Source: Bryobacteraceae bacterium
GTDB taxonomy: Bacteria; Acidobacteriota; Terriglobia; Bryobacterales; Bryobacteraceae
NCBI GenBank assembly: GCA_029975915.1
Contig: JARKOC010000292.1
Location: 1-34,342 of the forward strand
Reading direction: 5' to 3'
DNA: 34,342 nt
The notes under the pieces are model-generated. The model saw only the letters and a list, made by a program, of their open reading frames with translations, ran no database searches and had not been told where the DNA came from. Positions within the stretch are counted from its first letter, which is position 1, and each line of letters begins with the position of its first letter. A program made the translations under genes and the position numbers. Below, piece after piece: positions 24,110-31,853 of this stretch.

Positions 24110-26347
24110 CTAGTCTTCTGCTTGCCCCTGACTGCGCCGCTCAAGCACGGTCCATCGGGCCGCCGAACCCATTAGACCGATATGTTTCTTGGTCAACAGT
24201 CGTTTCTGCAACGCCGTAATCTCACCAGATACTTCTTCATGGTGTCCTGCTAACCGGGTTAATTGGTACGCAGCCAGCCATAGGTATGGTCCAAATTCGA
24301 TGTATTTTTCCCCCCTATCTTTGTCTTTCTCCCAAGTCATATAGATCCGTATCACATTCTGTGAAACGGTGTCACTATCGATCTTGGCCGCAATCTCCTT
24401 CAGGGCCGTCTGCTCCTCCGTCAGAACCGCCCACGCCTCAGGCTCCACGGAGTCGCTCTTCCAGCCATACACCTCACCGAGGAAGCCAATCGAGTCTTTG
24501 GCGTCACGGCGGTGCTTGGCTTCGTCGAGCATGCCTTTCGCGTCGTCAGCAGCGCGATAAAACGGAAAGTGATTCGGAACCAGCACAATCCCGGCCGAAA
24601 TGGAAAGGCTGTAATTGCTGTATTGGGCGAACTCGTCGTGGATCTCTTGCGCCAGCTTCGGCAGGACGTCCCATTCACCGACGATGAACAGATCGTCTCC
24701 GCCGCCGTAGATGAGGTACAGGCTTTCGTCACGCCCCTCTTCTGCCTGCAACTTCTCGCACATCTGGGGCAGATATCCGTCAAAGAACAACCCCAGGGCG
24801 TCGCTCGCTGCAATCAGACGCGTAAGTGTTTCAGGCTTGAGCCGCGATTTGAAAACATCTCCCAGATTATCGACATCCATCCGCAGCACACCCAACCGGG
24901 CAAATGCAGCCGTGCGCGGACTCTGATAGGCCAGCATCTCGAAGTTGCGGATATCGCCCGCCTTCGGAGGCTGATCCTCGCCCTTCTCCAACTGAGCATC
25001 GGGATCAGGATATCGTTTCGCCCACCAGTCCTCATCCTTCGCTCGAACCCGCGGCGTATGGGCCGCAAGCAGACGGAATCCATGCTCGCTGTCTGGGTTG
25101 AACTCGATCTCGTTGAGCCGGAGAATGCAGCTCCTGGTCGCCAGCGGGCCGCGCGGCAAATCGTCGACAACCTGACACGACCAGCCGGTCAGCCGGTGCA
25201 AGATCTCCGAGTAGTGATACTCCTTCACCCTGCCAGGCAGAACCGGCTCAAAAACCAGGAAATGCCCACGTGCGAGATCGATAGCCAGTTGTTTGAAGGC
25301 CTGCTGCTCTGGCGCGACCCACGGCTGGCCGTCTCGTTCCGCTCTCTGCGCTTCGGCCAACTCGCGGCCCGGTCTCGGCTCACGCTGGGATATGAGGCAG
25401 GCGAACTGTCCCCCTGTACCCTGTGAATCGAAGACTTGCTTCCACCCTGCTTCATCGGCCAGGGCAATGTCGGCCAGCGGCTGCATCTTGCGACGCCCCA
25501 TGGCGGCATGCACCTTTTCCAGCACACCCCTCACGTCGTCCGGCGCCGTGATCTGCCTGGCGGAGATCGGCTCGCTTGCAGTGACCAGCGACAGATCGCC
25601 GAAGAACACCTCCAGCAGCGCGCGGTTGATGGCCGTCGTCGTCGCCTCGACCACGGCCGCAGCCCCAGCAGGCAGCAGCAGCAGGAAGTTGCCGCCGGCG
25701 ATATACAGTGCATTCGTAAGGGAGAGATGATCGAGGGCGCCACCCAGGGCTTCGCTGACATCCTGGAGCAGGCGGCGCACCACGCAGTCGGCCAGCAGTT
25801 GCAGGAAGAATGACCGGCCGCGCACGCCTTTGGTCGCCCCATCCGATCCAATGGTATAGATGGTTTTCTGCACGCCGGGAAAGTCCCCGCTGACCAGCAC
25901 GAACTGGTCCGCCTTGCGATCGGGATTCAGCAGGGCCGCGTGAGCCAGCGCGCTGAGCAGCTTGAACTCGTGGTACAGCGATACGCCCGGCTCGCCGGTC
26001 GTCGCCGGGACCGCGAAAGCCAGCCGTTGCAGCACGGCGGCCCAGCGATCGAAGTCCACCCCTGGATCGCTGGTGGGAAGCCCGATTCGAGCCGATTGGG
26101 CATTATCCCGCCGGACATACTGGCCTGGATCGGACAGCACCACGGCCGGCTGGCCTACCCCTGGCGCGCGCGAATCGAGCGCCGTAAGAATCTGCTCCAG
26201 GGAGGCAGCCCGTTTGGGAGTGACCGGCAGGCAGCGCCGAACCTCCTCCAGCACGCCAGGATCGCCTGGATAAGGCGACTCCATCTTCAACGGGGTTAGC
26301 ACGGAACTGACGAGCGCACACCGAACGCGGGGAAGATCGTCTATCAT
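24110..26347 (-). CDS. cas10: Cas10/Csm1, cyclic-oligoadenylate synthase subunit
   Basis: 745 residues from ATG 26347 (AGGA 7 bp upstream). A TTG at 26449 would extend it, but the predicted promoter lies in that stretch. Two Palm domains are visible: the first with ALYIAGGNFLLLLPAGAAA (~190–210), the second with LGVLRMDVDNLGDVFKSRL (~490) and the active-site loop YGGGDDLFIVG (GGDD 549–552). A C-terminal helical domain follows. Intact GGDD implies synthesis of cyclic oligoadenylate when target RNA is bound. I find no N-terminal HD motif, so the single-strand DNase activity is probably absent. It is the first gene of the csm2-3-4-5–TIR–cas6 operon, divergent from the membrane CARF gene. Confidence 0.95.
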   Translation of the reverse strand: MIDDLPRVRCALVSSVLTPLKMESPYPGDPGVLEEVRRCLPVTPKRAASLEQILTALDSRAPGVGQPAVVLSDPGQYVRRDNAQSARIGLPTSDPGVDFDRWAAVLQRLAFAVPATTGEPGVSLYHEFKLLSALAHAALLNPDRKADQFVLVSGDFPGVQKTIYTIGSDGATKGVRGRSFFLQLLADCVVRRLLQDVSEALGGALDHLSLTNALYIAGGNFLLLLPAGAAAVVEATTTAINRALLEVFFGDLSLVTASEPISARQITAPDDVRGVLEKVHAAMGRRKMQPLADIALADEAGWKQVFDSQGTGGQFACLISQREPRPGRELAEAQRAERDGQPWVAPEQQAFKQLAIDLARGHFLVFEPVLPGRVKEYHYSEILHRLTGWSCQVVDDLPRGPLATRSCILRLNEIEFNPDSEHGFRLLAAHTPRVRAKDEDWWAKRYPDPDAQLEKGEDQPPKAGDIRNFEMLAYQSPRTAAFARLGVLRMDVDNLGDVFKSRLKPETLTRLIAASDALGLFFDGYLPQMCEKLQAEEGRDESLYLIYGGGDDLFIVGEWDVLPKLAQEIHDEFAQYSNYSLSISAGIVLVPNHFPFYRAADDAKGMLDEAKHRRDAKDSIGFLGEVYGWKSDSVEPEAWAVLTEEQTALKEIAAKIDSDTVSQNVIRIYMTWEKDKDRGEKYIEFGPYLWLAAYQLTRLAGHHEEVSGEITALQKRLLTKKHIGLMGSAARWTVLERRSQGQAED

Positions 26348-26419
26348 CTTCGGTTCCTGAGGCAAGGAGAGACACAGCAGGCGGCAGCGATGGGGGGGCA
26401 GCGAAAAACTATTATCCAG

Positions 26420-26449
26420 AGTATAGTATAAAATTGAGTTGGTTGGCAA
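26420..26449 (-). promoter_or_regulatory. Predicted promoter of the cas10–csm operon
   Basis: On the − strand: TTGCCA (26449–26444), 18-bp spacer, TATACT (26425–26420), in a short AT-rich patch. Transcription would start near 26413, about 65 bp before the cas10 ATG. The 174-bp interval is shared with the divergent membrane CARF gene, whose own promoter I could not place. Confidence 0.5.
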
Positions 26450-26521
26450 GCCCTATGAGCATTGTCTTGCTCTCAGCCGGGTGAATCCAGTCCGGCGTTT
26501 GCGGCGGAATCGAGGAGGATC

Positions 26522-27322
26522 ATGAAACGGCTCAGCGATTTTCCACGCCAGTTAGGCCAGTTTCTGGAGGACCTGTTTGGCCACAGCGGCGAAGGATTGG
26601 GAGTCATCCTGTTCACGGCGATCGGAGTGCTGCTGATTGAGAACGCGGTCAACCTCTACCAGGACTGGGCGGCCGGGACGCCCATCGGAGTCGACCGGCT
26701 GCTGACCAACGTCCTTGTCCCCCTCGTCATCGCGGCGACCGTCTGGGCGATCCTCCAGCGCCGGCGGCGCGGCGTGGACGTGATCACCGACGAGGAGACG
26801 ATCCTGCCCCACCGCGGCCTGATCTGGCTGCTCGGCCCCAACCGCGACGCGGTGGAAGTGATCGTCGGCGCGGTGCGCCACCACCAGCCGGTTCTGAGCG
26901 ACATCTGGCTGATCGGCATGTTCAACTCGCCCGATGTGGCGGCCTGTTACGAGGACGCCGTGCAGCGCGTGGCTGCCGCAGGCCTGGACGTGACCTGGCA
27001 CAAGGTCCCGATCGAGCGCTCCACCATCCGCCAGACCCACCTGGCCGTCAAGCGAATCTACACCGAATTGCTCCCCCGCAGCTTCGTGGCGAACGACGTG
27101 GTGGCCGACCTGACCGGCGCCAACAAGCTGATGACCACCGGCCTGGCCACCGCCTGCGTGAACAACGGCTGGCCGCTGAGCTACGCCGAGCGCCCCTGGG
27201 ATCCCCGGACACGCCAGCCCGATCGGGGCCAGCCGGTGCGCTACCTGGCCCTGAAGGTCAACTTCCTGCGCCCGGGCCAGGACGAGCCAACCCCGCCCAA
27301 CGAAGGCGAACCTGCCGGCTAA
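26522..27322 (+). CDS. Membrane-anchored CARF protein, putative type III effector (Cam1-like)
   Basis: 266 residues from ATG 26522 with GAGGAGG upstream. Two hydrophobic segments lie near the N terminus: ~25–47 (GVILFTAIGVLLIENAVNLY) and ~62–80 (VLVPLVIAATVWAILQ), followed by the positive RRRRG stop. The rest is a Rossmann-like CARF domain: GLIWLLGPNRDAVEVIVGAV, a strand DIWLIGMFNS, and the ligand loop ADLTGANKLMTTG (DLTGANK 196–202), the counterpart of DxTGGTK in other CARF proteins. The likely role is to respond to cyclic oligoadenylate and disturb the membrane, as described for Cam1. Two segments rather than one, and no nuclease domain, leave the mechanism open. It diverges from cas10 and converges on array 2. 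Confidence 0.8.
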   Translation: MKRLSDFPRQLGQFLEDLFGHSGEGLGVILFTAIGVLLIENAVNLYQDWAAGTPIGVDRLLTNVLVPLVIAATVWAILQRRRRGVDVITDEETILPHRGLIWLLGPNRDAVEVIVGAVRHHQPVLSDIWLIGMFNSPDVAACYEDAVQRVAAAGLDVTWHKVPIERSTIRQTHLAVKRIYTELLPRSFVANDVVADLTGANKLMTTGLATACVNNGWPLSYAERPWDPRTRQPDRGQPVRYLALKVNFLRPGQDEPTPPNEGEPAG

Positions 27323-27340
27323 TCCCCACGCCCCAAAACC

Positions 27341-27369
27341 AAAAGCCGCCGTACACCCCGGCGGCTTTT
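27341..27369 (+). terminator. Terminator between membrane CARF gene and CRISPR array 2
   Basis: AAAAGCCGCCG (27341–27351), 7-nt loop, CGGCGGCTTTT (27359–27369): an 11-bp symmetrical stem with A- and T-ends, so bidirectional. It has the same location and design as the terminator beside array 1. Confidence 0.85.
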
Positions 27370-27370
27370 A

Positions 27371-29198
27371 GTTTACGCCCTTGCCCTGACGGGCATCTAT
27401 TCCATTCCAATGTACCACATGCAGGCCAAGGCCCGCCTGATCTTGGAATCGTTTCAATGCCCTTGCGGGCGTTTATTTCATTTCCACGTGCTGTCGATGT
27501 ACGCCCTGATCGCGGAGTGCGTGGCCGAGTTTCAATGCCCTTGCGGGCATTTATTTCATTTCCACCGCCAACGGCGAACAGTTCGTCGTGCTGGGCTTCA
27601 TGCCGTTTCAATGCCCTTGCGGGCATTTATTTCATTTCCACAAGGAAGAAGAAGACGCCGCTGGTGACTTCGACTTCACTGGTGTTTCAATGCCCTTGCG
27701 GGCATTTATTTCATTTCCACGATGTGTGGCATCGGAAAAAGTGTGATGCTAATTCACTGTTTCAATGCCCTTGCGGGCATTTATTTCATTTCCACGAAAT
27801 GGATGGCGAACCCTTTACGGGAACACCGCCCACCGTTTCAATGCCCTTGCGGGCATTTATTTCATTTCCACACCAGATGACCATGACCTGGCAATCCGCC
27901 ACCGAAACGGTGGTGTTTCAATGCCCTTGCGGGCATTTATTTCATTTCCACGACGAGATCGGAACTGCCGTGGAGCAACAGAGCTTCCCGGTGTTTCAAT
28001 GCCCTTGCGGGCATTTATTTCATTTCCACGACGAGATCGGAACTGCCGTGGAGCAACAGAGCTTCCCGGTGTTTCAATGCCCTTGCGGGCATTTATTTCA
28101 TTTCCACGAGAACAACCATGAGTGACAAACTGACTCCGGAGCAGATTGTTTCAATGCCCTTGCGGGCATTTATTTCATTTCCACAGGAAATCGGTGTTAC
28201 GGTTTTCATGGTCTTTGGCGCTTCGGCGTCTGGTTTCAATGCCCTTGCGGGCATTTATTTCATTTCCACAGGCCTGTTCTTCGCAGTTGTGTTCATCATT
28301 ATTCTTGTTTTTGTTTCAATGCCCTTGCGGGCATTTATTTCATTTCCACACCGCGAAATCGGCTTCGAGCCGGGTTATGTGGTGATGGTTTCAATGCCCT
28401 TGCGGGCATTTATTTAATTTCCACCCTACGAACTTTCTCCAGGTGACGCTGGAAGAAGCGCTGAAGGTTTCAATGCCCTTGCGGCATTTATTTCATTTCC
28501 ACCGCTCGCATGCGGGCGCTTCTTCTGCATCCAAACCCCAGAGTTTCAATGCCCTTGCGGGCATTTATTTCATTTCCACTGGCAGATCATCTTGATGGGT
28601 ATCCTCATCAGCTGGATCCGGGTTTCAATGCCCTTGCGGGCATTTATTTCATTTCCACGGACACGCTGTCAGGAGAGTTTGCCGCGTGCGACTCTCGGGT
28701 TTCAATGCCCTTGCGGGCATTTATTTCATTTCCACTCAATAAGGTAGCATCCGGAACTCTCGCGGAAGCAAAGGTTTCAATGCCCTTGCGGGCATTTATT
28801 TCATTTCCACGGCCACTAACAATCCGGCGCAACCCGCAGGCGATCCCATGTTTCAATGCCCTTGCGGGCATTTATTTCATTTCCACGAAACGAAATTGGT
28901 TGGTGGCTGGTAGTCTTGTTTTCGCTCTGGTGTTTCAATGCCCTTGCGGGCATTTATTTCATTTCCACGGATGCGGACGTGCGCGAGAACGTCGCGGCCA
29001 ATCCCAAGGTTTCAATGCCCTTGCGGGCATTTATTTCATTTCCACGTCAACGACGGCGACTACGACTGGATCTTCGTCGAACTCCCCGTTTCAATGCCCT
29101 TGCGGGCATTTATTTCATTTCCACCCGTCCAGCACATTCCAAGGAGTCTCTCGATGTCTAAGTTTCAATGCCCTTGCGGGCATTTATTTCATTTCCAC
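27371..29198 (-). CRISPR. CRISPR array 2 (24 repeats, type III)
   Basis: 24 copies (the first, ~27371–27410, is degenerate with an internal insertion) of a 37-bp repeat, with 23 spacers of about 37–45 bp. The crRNA-sense repeat begins GTGGAAATG, against GTAGAAATG in array 1, and is otherwise identical, ending ATTGAAAC. The leader is at the high-coordinate end, next to cas2. Variants: copy 2 has one change, copy 14 (28388–28424) has TTAATTT, copy 15 (28467–28502) lacks one G. Repeats are more uniform than in array 1, suggesting a younger or more active array. Confidence 0.98.
27952..28070 (-). repeat. Tandem identical spacers in array 2
   Basis: Spacers 27952–27992 and 28030–28070 (41 bp each) are identical and separated by one perfect repeat. 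This is a tandem duplication of one repeat–spacer unit, by slippage or recombination between repeats. Confidence 0.97.
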
Positions 29199-29225
29199 TC
29201 TACGACTTTCTTCTTTTGTTGTCAA
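29197..29225 (-). promoter_or_regulatory. Predicted leader promoter of array 2, −10 box spanning the first repeat
   Basis: On the − strand: TTGACA (29225–29220), 17-bp spacer, TAGAGT (29202–29197), whose last two bases are the start of the first repeat. It is conserved with array 1 (TACAGT there). Confidence 0.6.
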
Positions 29226-29574
29226 ACAGGCCGACTCAACCGAAGAAACATCGGTCATGTGCGCCTCCCTCCAACGAACCTTCCGAAAAACGGCCTTGCG
29301 AGCGCGACATCAAAAGCATGTCTTCGGGTTCGCGCTCGCAGTAAGCGCTGATCTAAGCGATTCACAAGCAGGAAAGGAGCCATTTTGGGCCCCAGGTTGC
29401 ACTTTTCACGCCTTTCAGGGCCTCCGGTCGGCCCTTCTGGACGCTCCCGGCCGTCTGGAATCGCCTGCCAGTGGCCCGCAAAGCCCGTTCCGGCCCTGTT
29501 TTCGCGCCAGAATGGCCCGATTCCTGCGAGCACGACGGGGGGTGAAGCCACTTTTCGTCGCGCTCGCAGAGTCC
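29199..29574 (-). promoter_or_regulatory. CRISPR leader 2
   Basis: 376 bp between cas2 and array 2, homologous to leader 1. It contains the perfect inverted repeat TGCGAGCGCGA (29297–29307)/TCGCGCTCGCA (29330–29340) and a second pair at 29525–29537/29556–29568. No gene is visible. Confidence 0.9.
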
Positions 29575-29859
29575 TTATACAATGATGACAGGCTTCTCCT
29601 GAAGCTGCTCCGGCCCGCCGGTGGCTTCGATCTTGCCCTGGCAGGCCGCGCACAGCTCGTAGTAGCGCACGTGGTCCAGGCGCGGCTTGATGAGCTTGCC
29701 CACGCGCTGCTTGAGCCGGGCCAGCTCCTCGTCGTCGACCAGGCACTCGAACACGCTGTACTGCACCGGCGTGCCGTAGTCCTGCAGGGCGTCGTACAGC
29801 TTGGTACGCCGCCGATCGTTCGGGATGTCGTACGCCACCACGACGAAGTGTTTGCCCAT
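29575..29859 (-). CDS. cas2: Cas2 spacer-integration protein
   Basis: 94 residues; ATG 29859, 3 bp after the cas1 stop, with GAGGTGA as ribosome site. It has the Cas2 ferredoxin fold: VVVAYDIPNDRRRTKLYDALQDYG with the conserved Asp11, QYSVFECLVDDEELARL, and KPRLDHVRYYELC. Cas2 dimers bridge two Cas1 dimers in the integrase. It lies directly before leader 2, so its operon runs into the array it would extend. Confidence 0.96.
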   Translation of the reverse strand: MGKHFVVVAYDIPNDRRRTKLYDALQDYGTPVQYSVFECLVDDEELARLKQRVGKLIKPRLDHVRYYELCAACQGKIEATGGPEQLQEKPVIIV

Positions 29860-29862
29860 CGC

Positions 29863-30858
29863 TCACCTCACCACGAACGGCCGGTATTCCGGCAGCTCCC
29901 CCTCGATCACCTTGCGCAGCCGCCGGGCCTGGACCTCGAAGACCTTGAGGTAGCTCAGGGCGCGTCCGGCATCCGGATGAAAGACCTCCGTATAGAGGCG
30001 CTGAGTGTAGGCGTTTAGAAAGCGCTTCAGCCCGCGCTGGGTCAGGTAGAACCCGCCTGCCCCATCCTCGACGAAATCCGCCCGGCCAATCCGGCGGTTG
30101 TTGATCAGGCTCAGCACGACCGAATCGACGATGATCGGCCGGAACTCCTCCACCAGGTCGAGCGCCAGCGCTGGCCGGCCGTACTTGTCCGCATGGAAGA
30201 AACCATCGTACGGGTCCAGACCCGCGATCTCCGCCGCGGCCATCAGGTTGGCGGTCAGCAGGCTGTAGCCGAAGCTCAGCAACGCGTTGACCGGGTCCTT
30301 GGGCGGACGCCGGGTTCGCTTCTCGAGGGTCAGCTCGTCCGGCAGCGCGCTGCGCAGCACCGAGAAATACACCTTGGCCGCGCTGCCTTCCACCCCGCGC
30401 AGGGTCGCCAGGTCGCCCACCGTGGAGACGTCCGCCAGGGCGCGCCTGATCATCGCCAGCGCGCTCCCGTCTCCACCCTGGGCATGGATGATCCGGCGAG
30501 CCATGGCCCGCGAGTTGCGCAGCTTGCCTTCCACCACGGCCCGTCCCAGGGCCAGGCAGAACTCAGGATCGGAGGCGTGTTCGAACTGGTTGTGGCGGAG
30601 CGGCAGATTGAGCTTTGACGCGGCGTGCAGCCAGCCGAGCATCTTGCCGCTGCGGGTCATCAGGGCCAGGCTCACCCCGTTCCGCAGCAGGGTCTGCATC
30701 GCTGGAGTCGTGACTCCCACATTGCCCACCAGCACCACGGCGGTGACCTCGTTGAGCGGCACGCGCATCAGCCGCTGGTCGTGTTTGATCACCTCCAGGG
30801 TCTGGTAGCGCTTTTCCAGGCGCGCACCCTGTTCAACCACATACAGTGTCGCCATCAT
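29863..30858 (-). CDS. cas1: Cas1 spacer integrase
   Basis: 331 residues from ATG 30858, which overlaps the RT stop by 4 bp (ATGA); upstream in-frame codons lie inside the RT gene. The start MATLYVVEQGARLEKRYQTL is the usual Cas1 beginning. Metal ligands are visible: Glu157 in GVEGSAAKVYF, His222 in DGFFHADKYGRP, and Asp234 in LALDLVEEFRP. Cas1 catalyses spacer insertion at the leader end of the array. Tight coupling to an RT gene suggests spacers may be acquired from RNA via cDNA, as shown for RT–Cas1 systems elsewhere. Confidence 0.97.
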   Translation of the reverse strand: MMATLYVVEQGARLEKRYQTLEVIKHDQRLMRVPLNEVTAVVLVGNVGVTTPAMQTLLRNGVSLALMTRSGKMLGWLHAASKLNLPLRHNQFEHASDPEFCLALGRAVVEGKLRNSRAMARRIIHAQGGDGSALAMIRRALADVSTVGDLATLRGVEGSAAKVYFSVLRSALPDELTLEKRTRRPPKDPVNALLSFGYSLLTANLMAAAEIAGLDPYDGFFHADKYGRPALALDLVEEFRPIIVDSVVLSLINNRRIGRADFVEDGAGGFYLTQRGLKRFLNAYTQRLYTEVFHPDAGRALSYLKVFEVQARRLRKVIEGELPEYRPFVVR

Positions 30859-31763
30859 TCGTACCCATCCGGCCCGGTCCACGGCCGCTGAAATTCGCCT
30901 TTGATCTCCACCCGCTTCCGCTGCCAGGTGTAGGCGTACATATCCTCCCAGAAGCTCACGCCAAGGAAACCGAACCCGGTCTCGAAACACCCAATGCGCG
31001 TTTTGATCGGCTCAAACTCGAGCTTGAGGTCCTGGAGGATGCGCTCGCAGCTCGCATACGCGATTTCGGCATGGCGTTCCGTGTGGCACATCACGATGAA
31101 ATCGTCGGCATAGCGGATCGGCATGAAGCTCTGTTCGGTTAGCGCGAGATCCAGGCGGTGCAGATAGACGTTGCACAGCAGCGGCGAAATGACCGCGCCG
31201 AGAGCGATCCCTCGATCCTGTTCGGGCGAGGTTTTCATCTGATCGAGCCAAAGGTCCACCAGGCGGCGCAGATGGTAATCGTCCACGTCCTCCCCGAAGA
31301 ACGTCTGAAGCAGGCCGTGATCCAGGCTGGGGAAACAATCGTCGATGTCCGCGTCCAGCACCCAACCGAATCCTTTGTCGCGCAGTTCCACGATGCGCTC
31401 CACAGCATCGCCCACGCCGCGTTCGGGCCGGTACCCGTAACTGCAATCGAGGAACCTGCGCTCGAAGACCGGCTCCAGCACGTTCAGCACGGCGCGCTGG
31501 ATCACCCTATCCCGCACGGTGAGAATGGTGAGCACACGGAAACCCCGCACCCGCTTCTTGGGGACTCGAAATCGGCGCAGAGGAAGGGGACGATACCGGT
31601 TCTCCAGCACCTCCTGGCGGAGTTCGATGAGATTGGCTTCCCAGTCCTGCCGCCATGCCGGGATGCTCACCTCGTCGACTCCCGGCGCCCCGCCATTGGC
31701 CGCCACCTGCTCCCAGGCAATTCGAAGGTTGTCCATCGCCAGGGCATCATCAACCAGATCCAC
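30855..31763 (-). CDS. CRISPR-associated reverse transcriptase (stand-alone, next to cas1)
   Basis: 302 residues from GTG 31763 with GGAGG 6 bp upstream. Related to group II intron RTs: N-terminal NLRIAWEQVAANGGAPGVDE, RT2 GFRVLTILTVRDRVIQRAVL, RT3 VLDADIDDCFPSLDHGLL (Asp137–Asp142), RT4 GIALGAVISPLLCNVYLHRL, the active site YADDF (218–221), and RT7 FGFLGVSFW. It stops soon after RT7, so the thumb/maturase and endonuclease domains of mobile introns are missing. It is therefore a domesticated enzyme rather than an intron. It is unrelated in clade to the DGR RT at 9567 (YADD and ISPLL against YVDD and GNLTSQ). It is the first gene of an RT–cas1–cas2 operon. Confidence 0.94.
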   Translation of the reverse strand: MDLVDDALAMDNLRIAWEQVAANGGAPGVDEVSIPAWRQDWEANLIELRQEVLENRYRPLPLRRFRVPKKRVRGFRVLTILTVRDRVIQRAVLNVLEPVFERRFLDCSYGYRPERGVGDAVERIVELRDKGFGWVLDADIDDCFPSLDHGLLQTFFGEDVDDYHLRRLVDLWLDQMKTSPEQDRGIALGAVISPLLCNVYLHRLDLALTEQSFMPIRYADDFIVMCHTERHAEIAYASCERILQDLKLEFEPIKTRIGCFETGFGFLGVSFWEDMYAYTWQRKRVEIKGEFQRPWTGPDGYE

Positions 31764-31853
31764 CGTTGGCCTCCATTTGCCTGCTAATGAGAACTGGTTT
31801 AGAGTAAACGACTGAAGGATCGGCTTCGGTGCTCTGAGGATGGCTTCACCGCT

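Noticed and set aside
26348..26449. TTG start at 26449 for cas10
   Set aside because: The predicted promoter lies in this stretch, and ATG 26347 has a ribosome site.
27457..30018. Long open frames across array 2, one running into the leader and cas2
   Set aside because: Translations of repeats and spacers, and antisense to cas2.
30859..30990. N-terminal extension of Cas1
   Set aside because: It overlaps the end of RT in another frame; the Cas1 family starts at MATLYV with an ATGA overlap.
30855..31763. Mobile group II intron
   Set aside because: No thumb/maturase or endonuclease domain, and the gene is locked into a cas operon.
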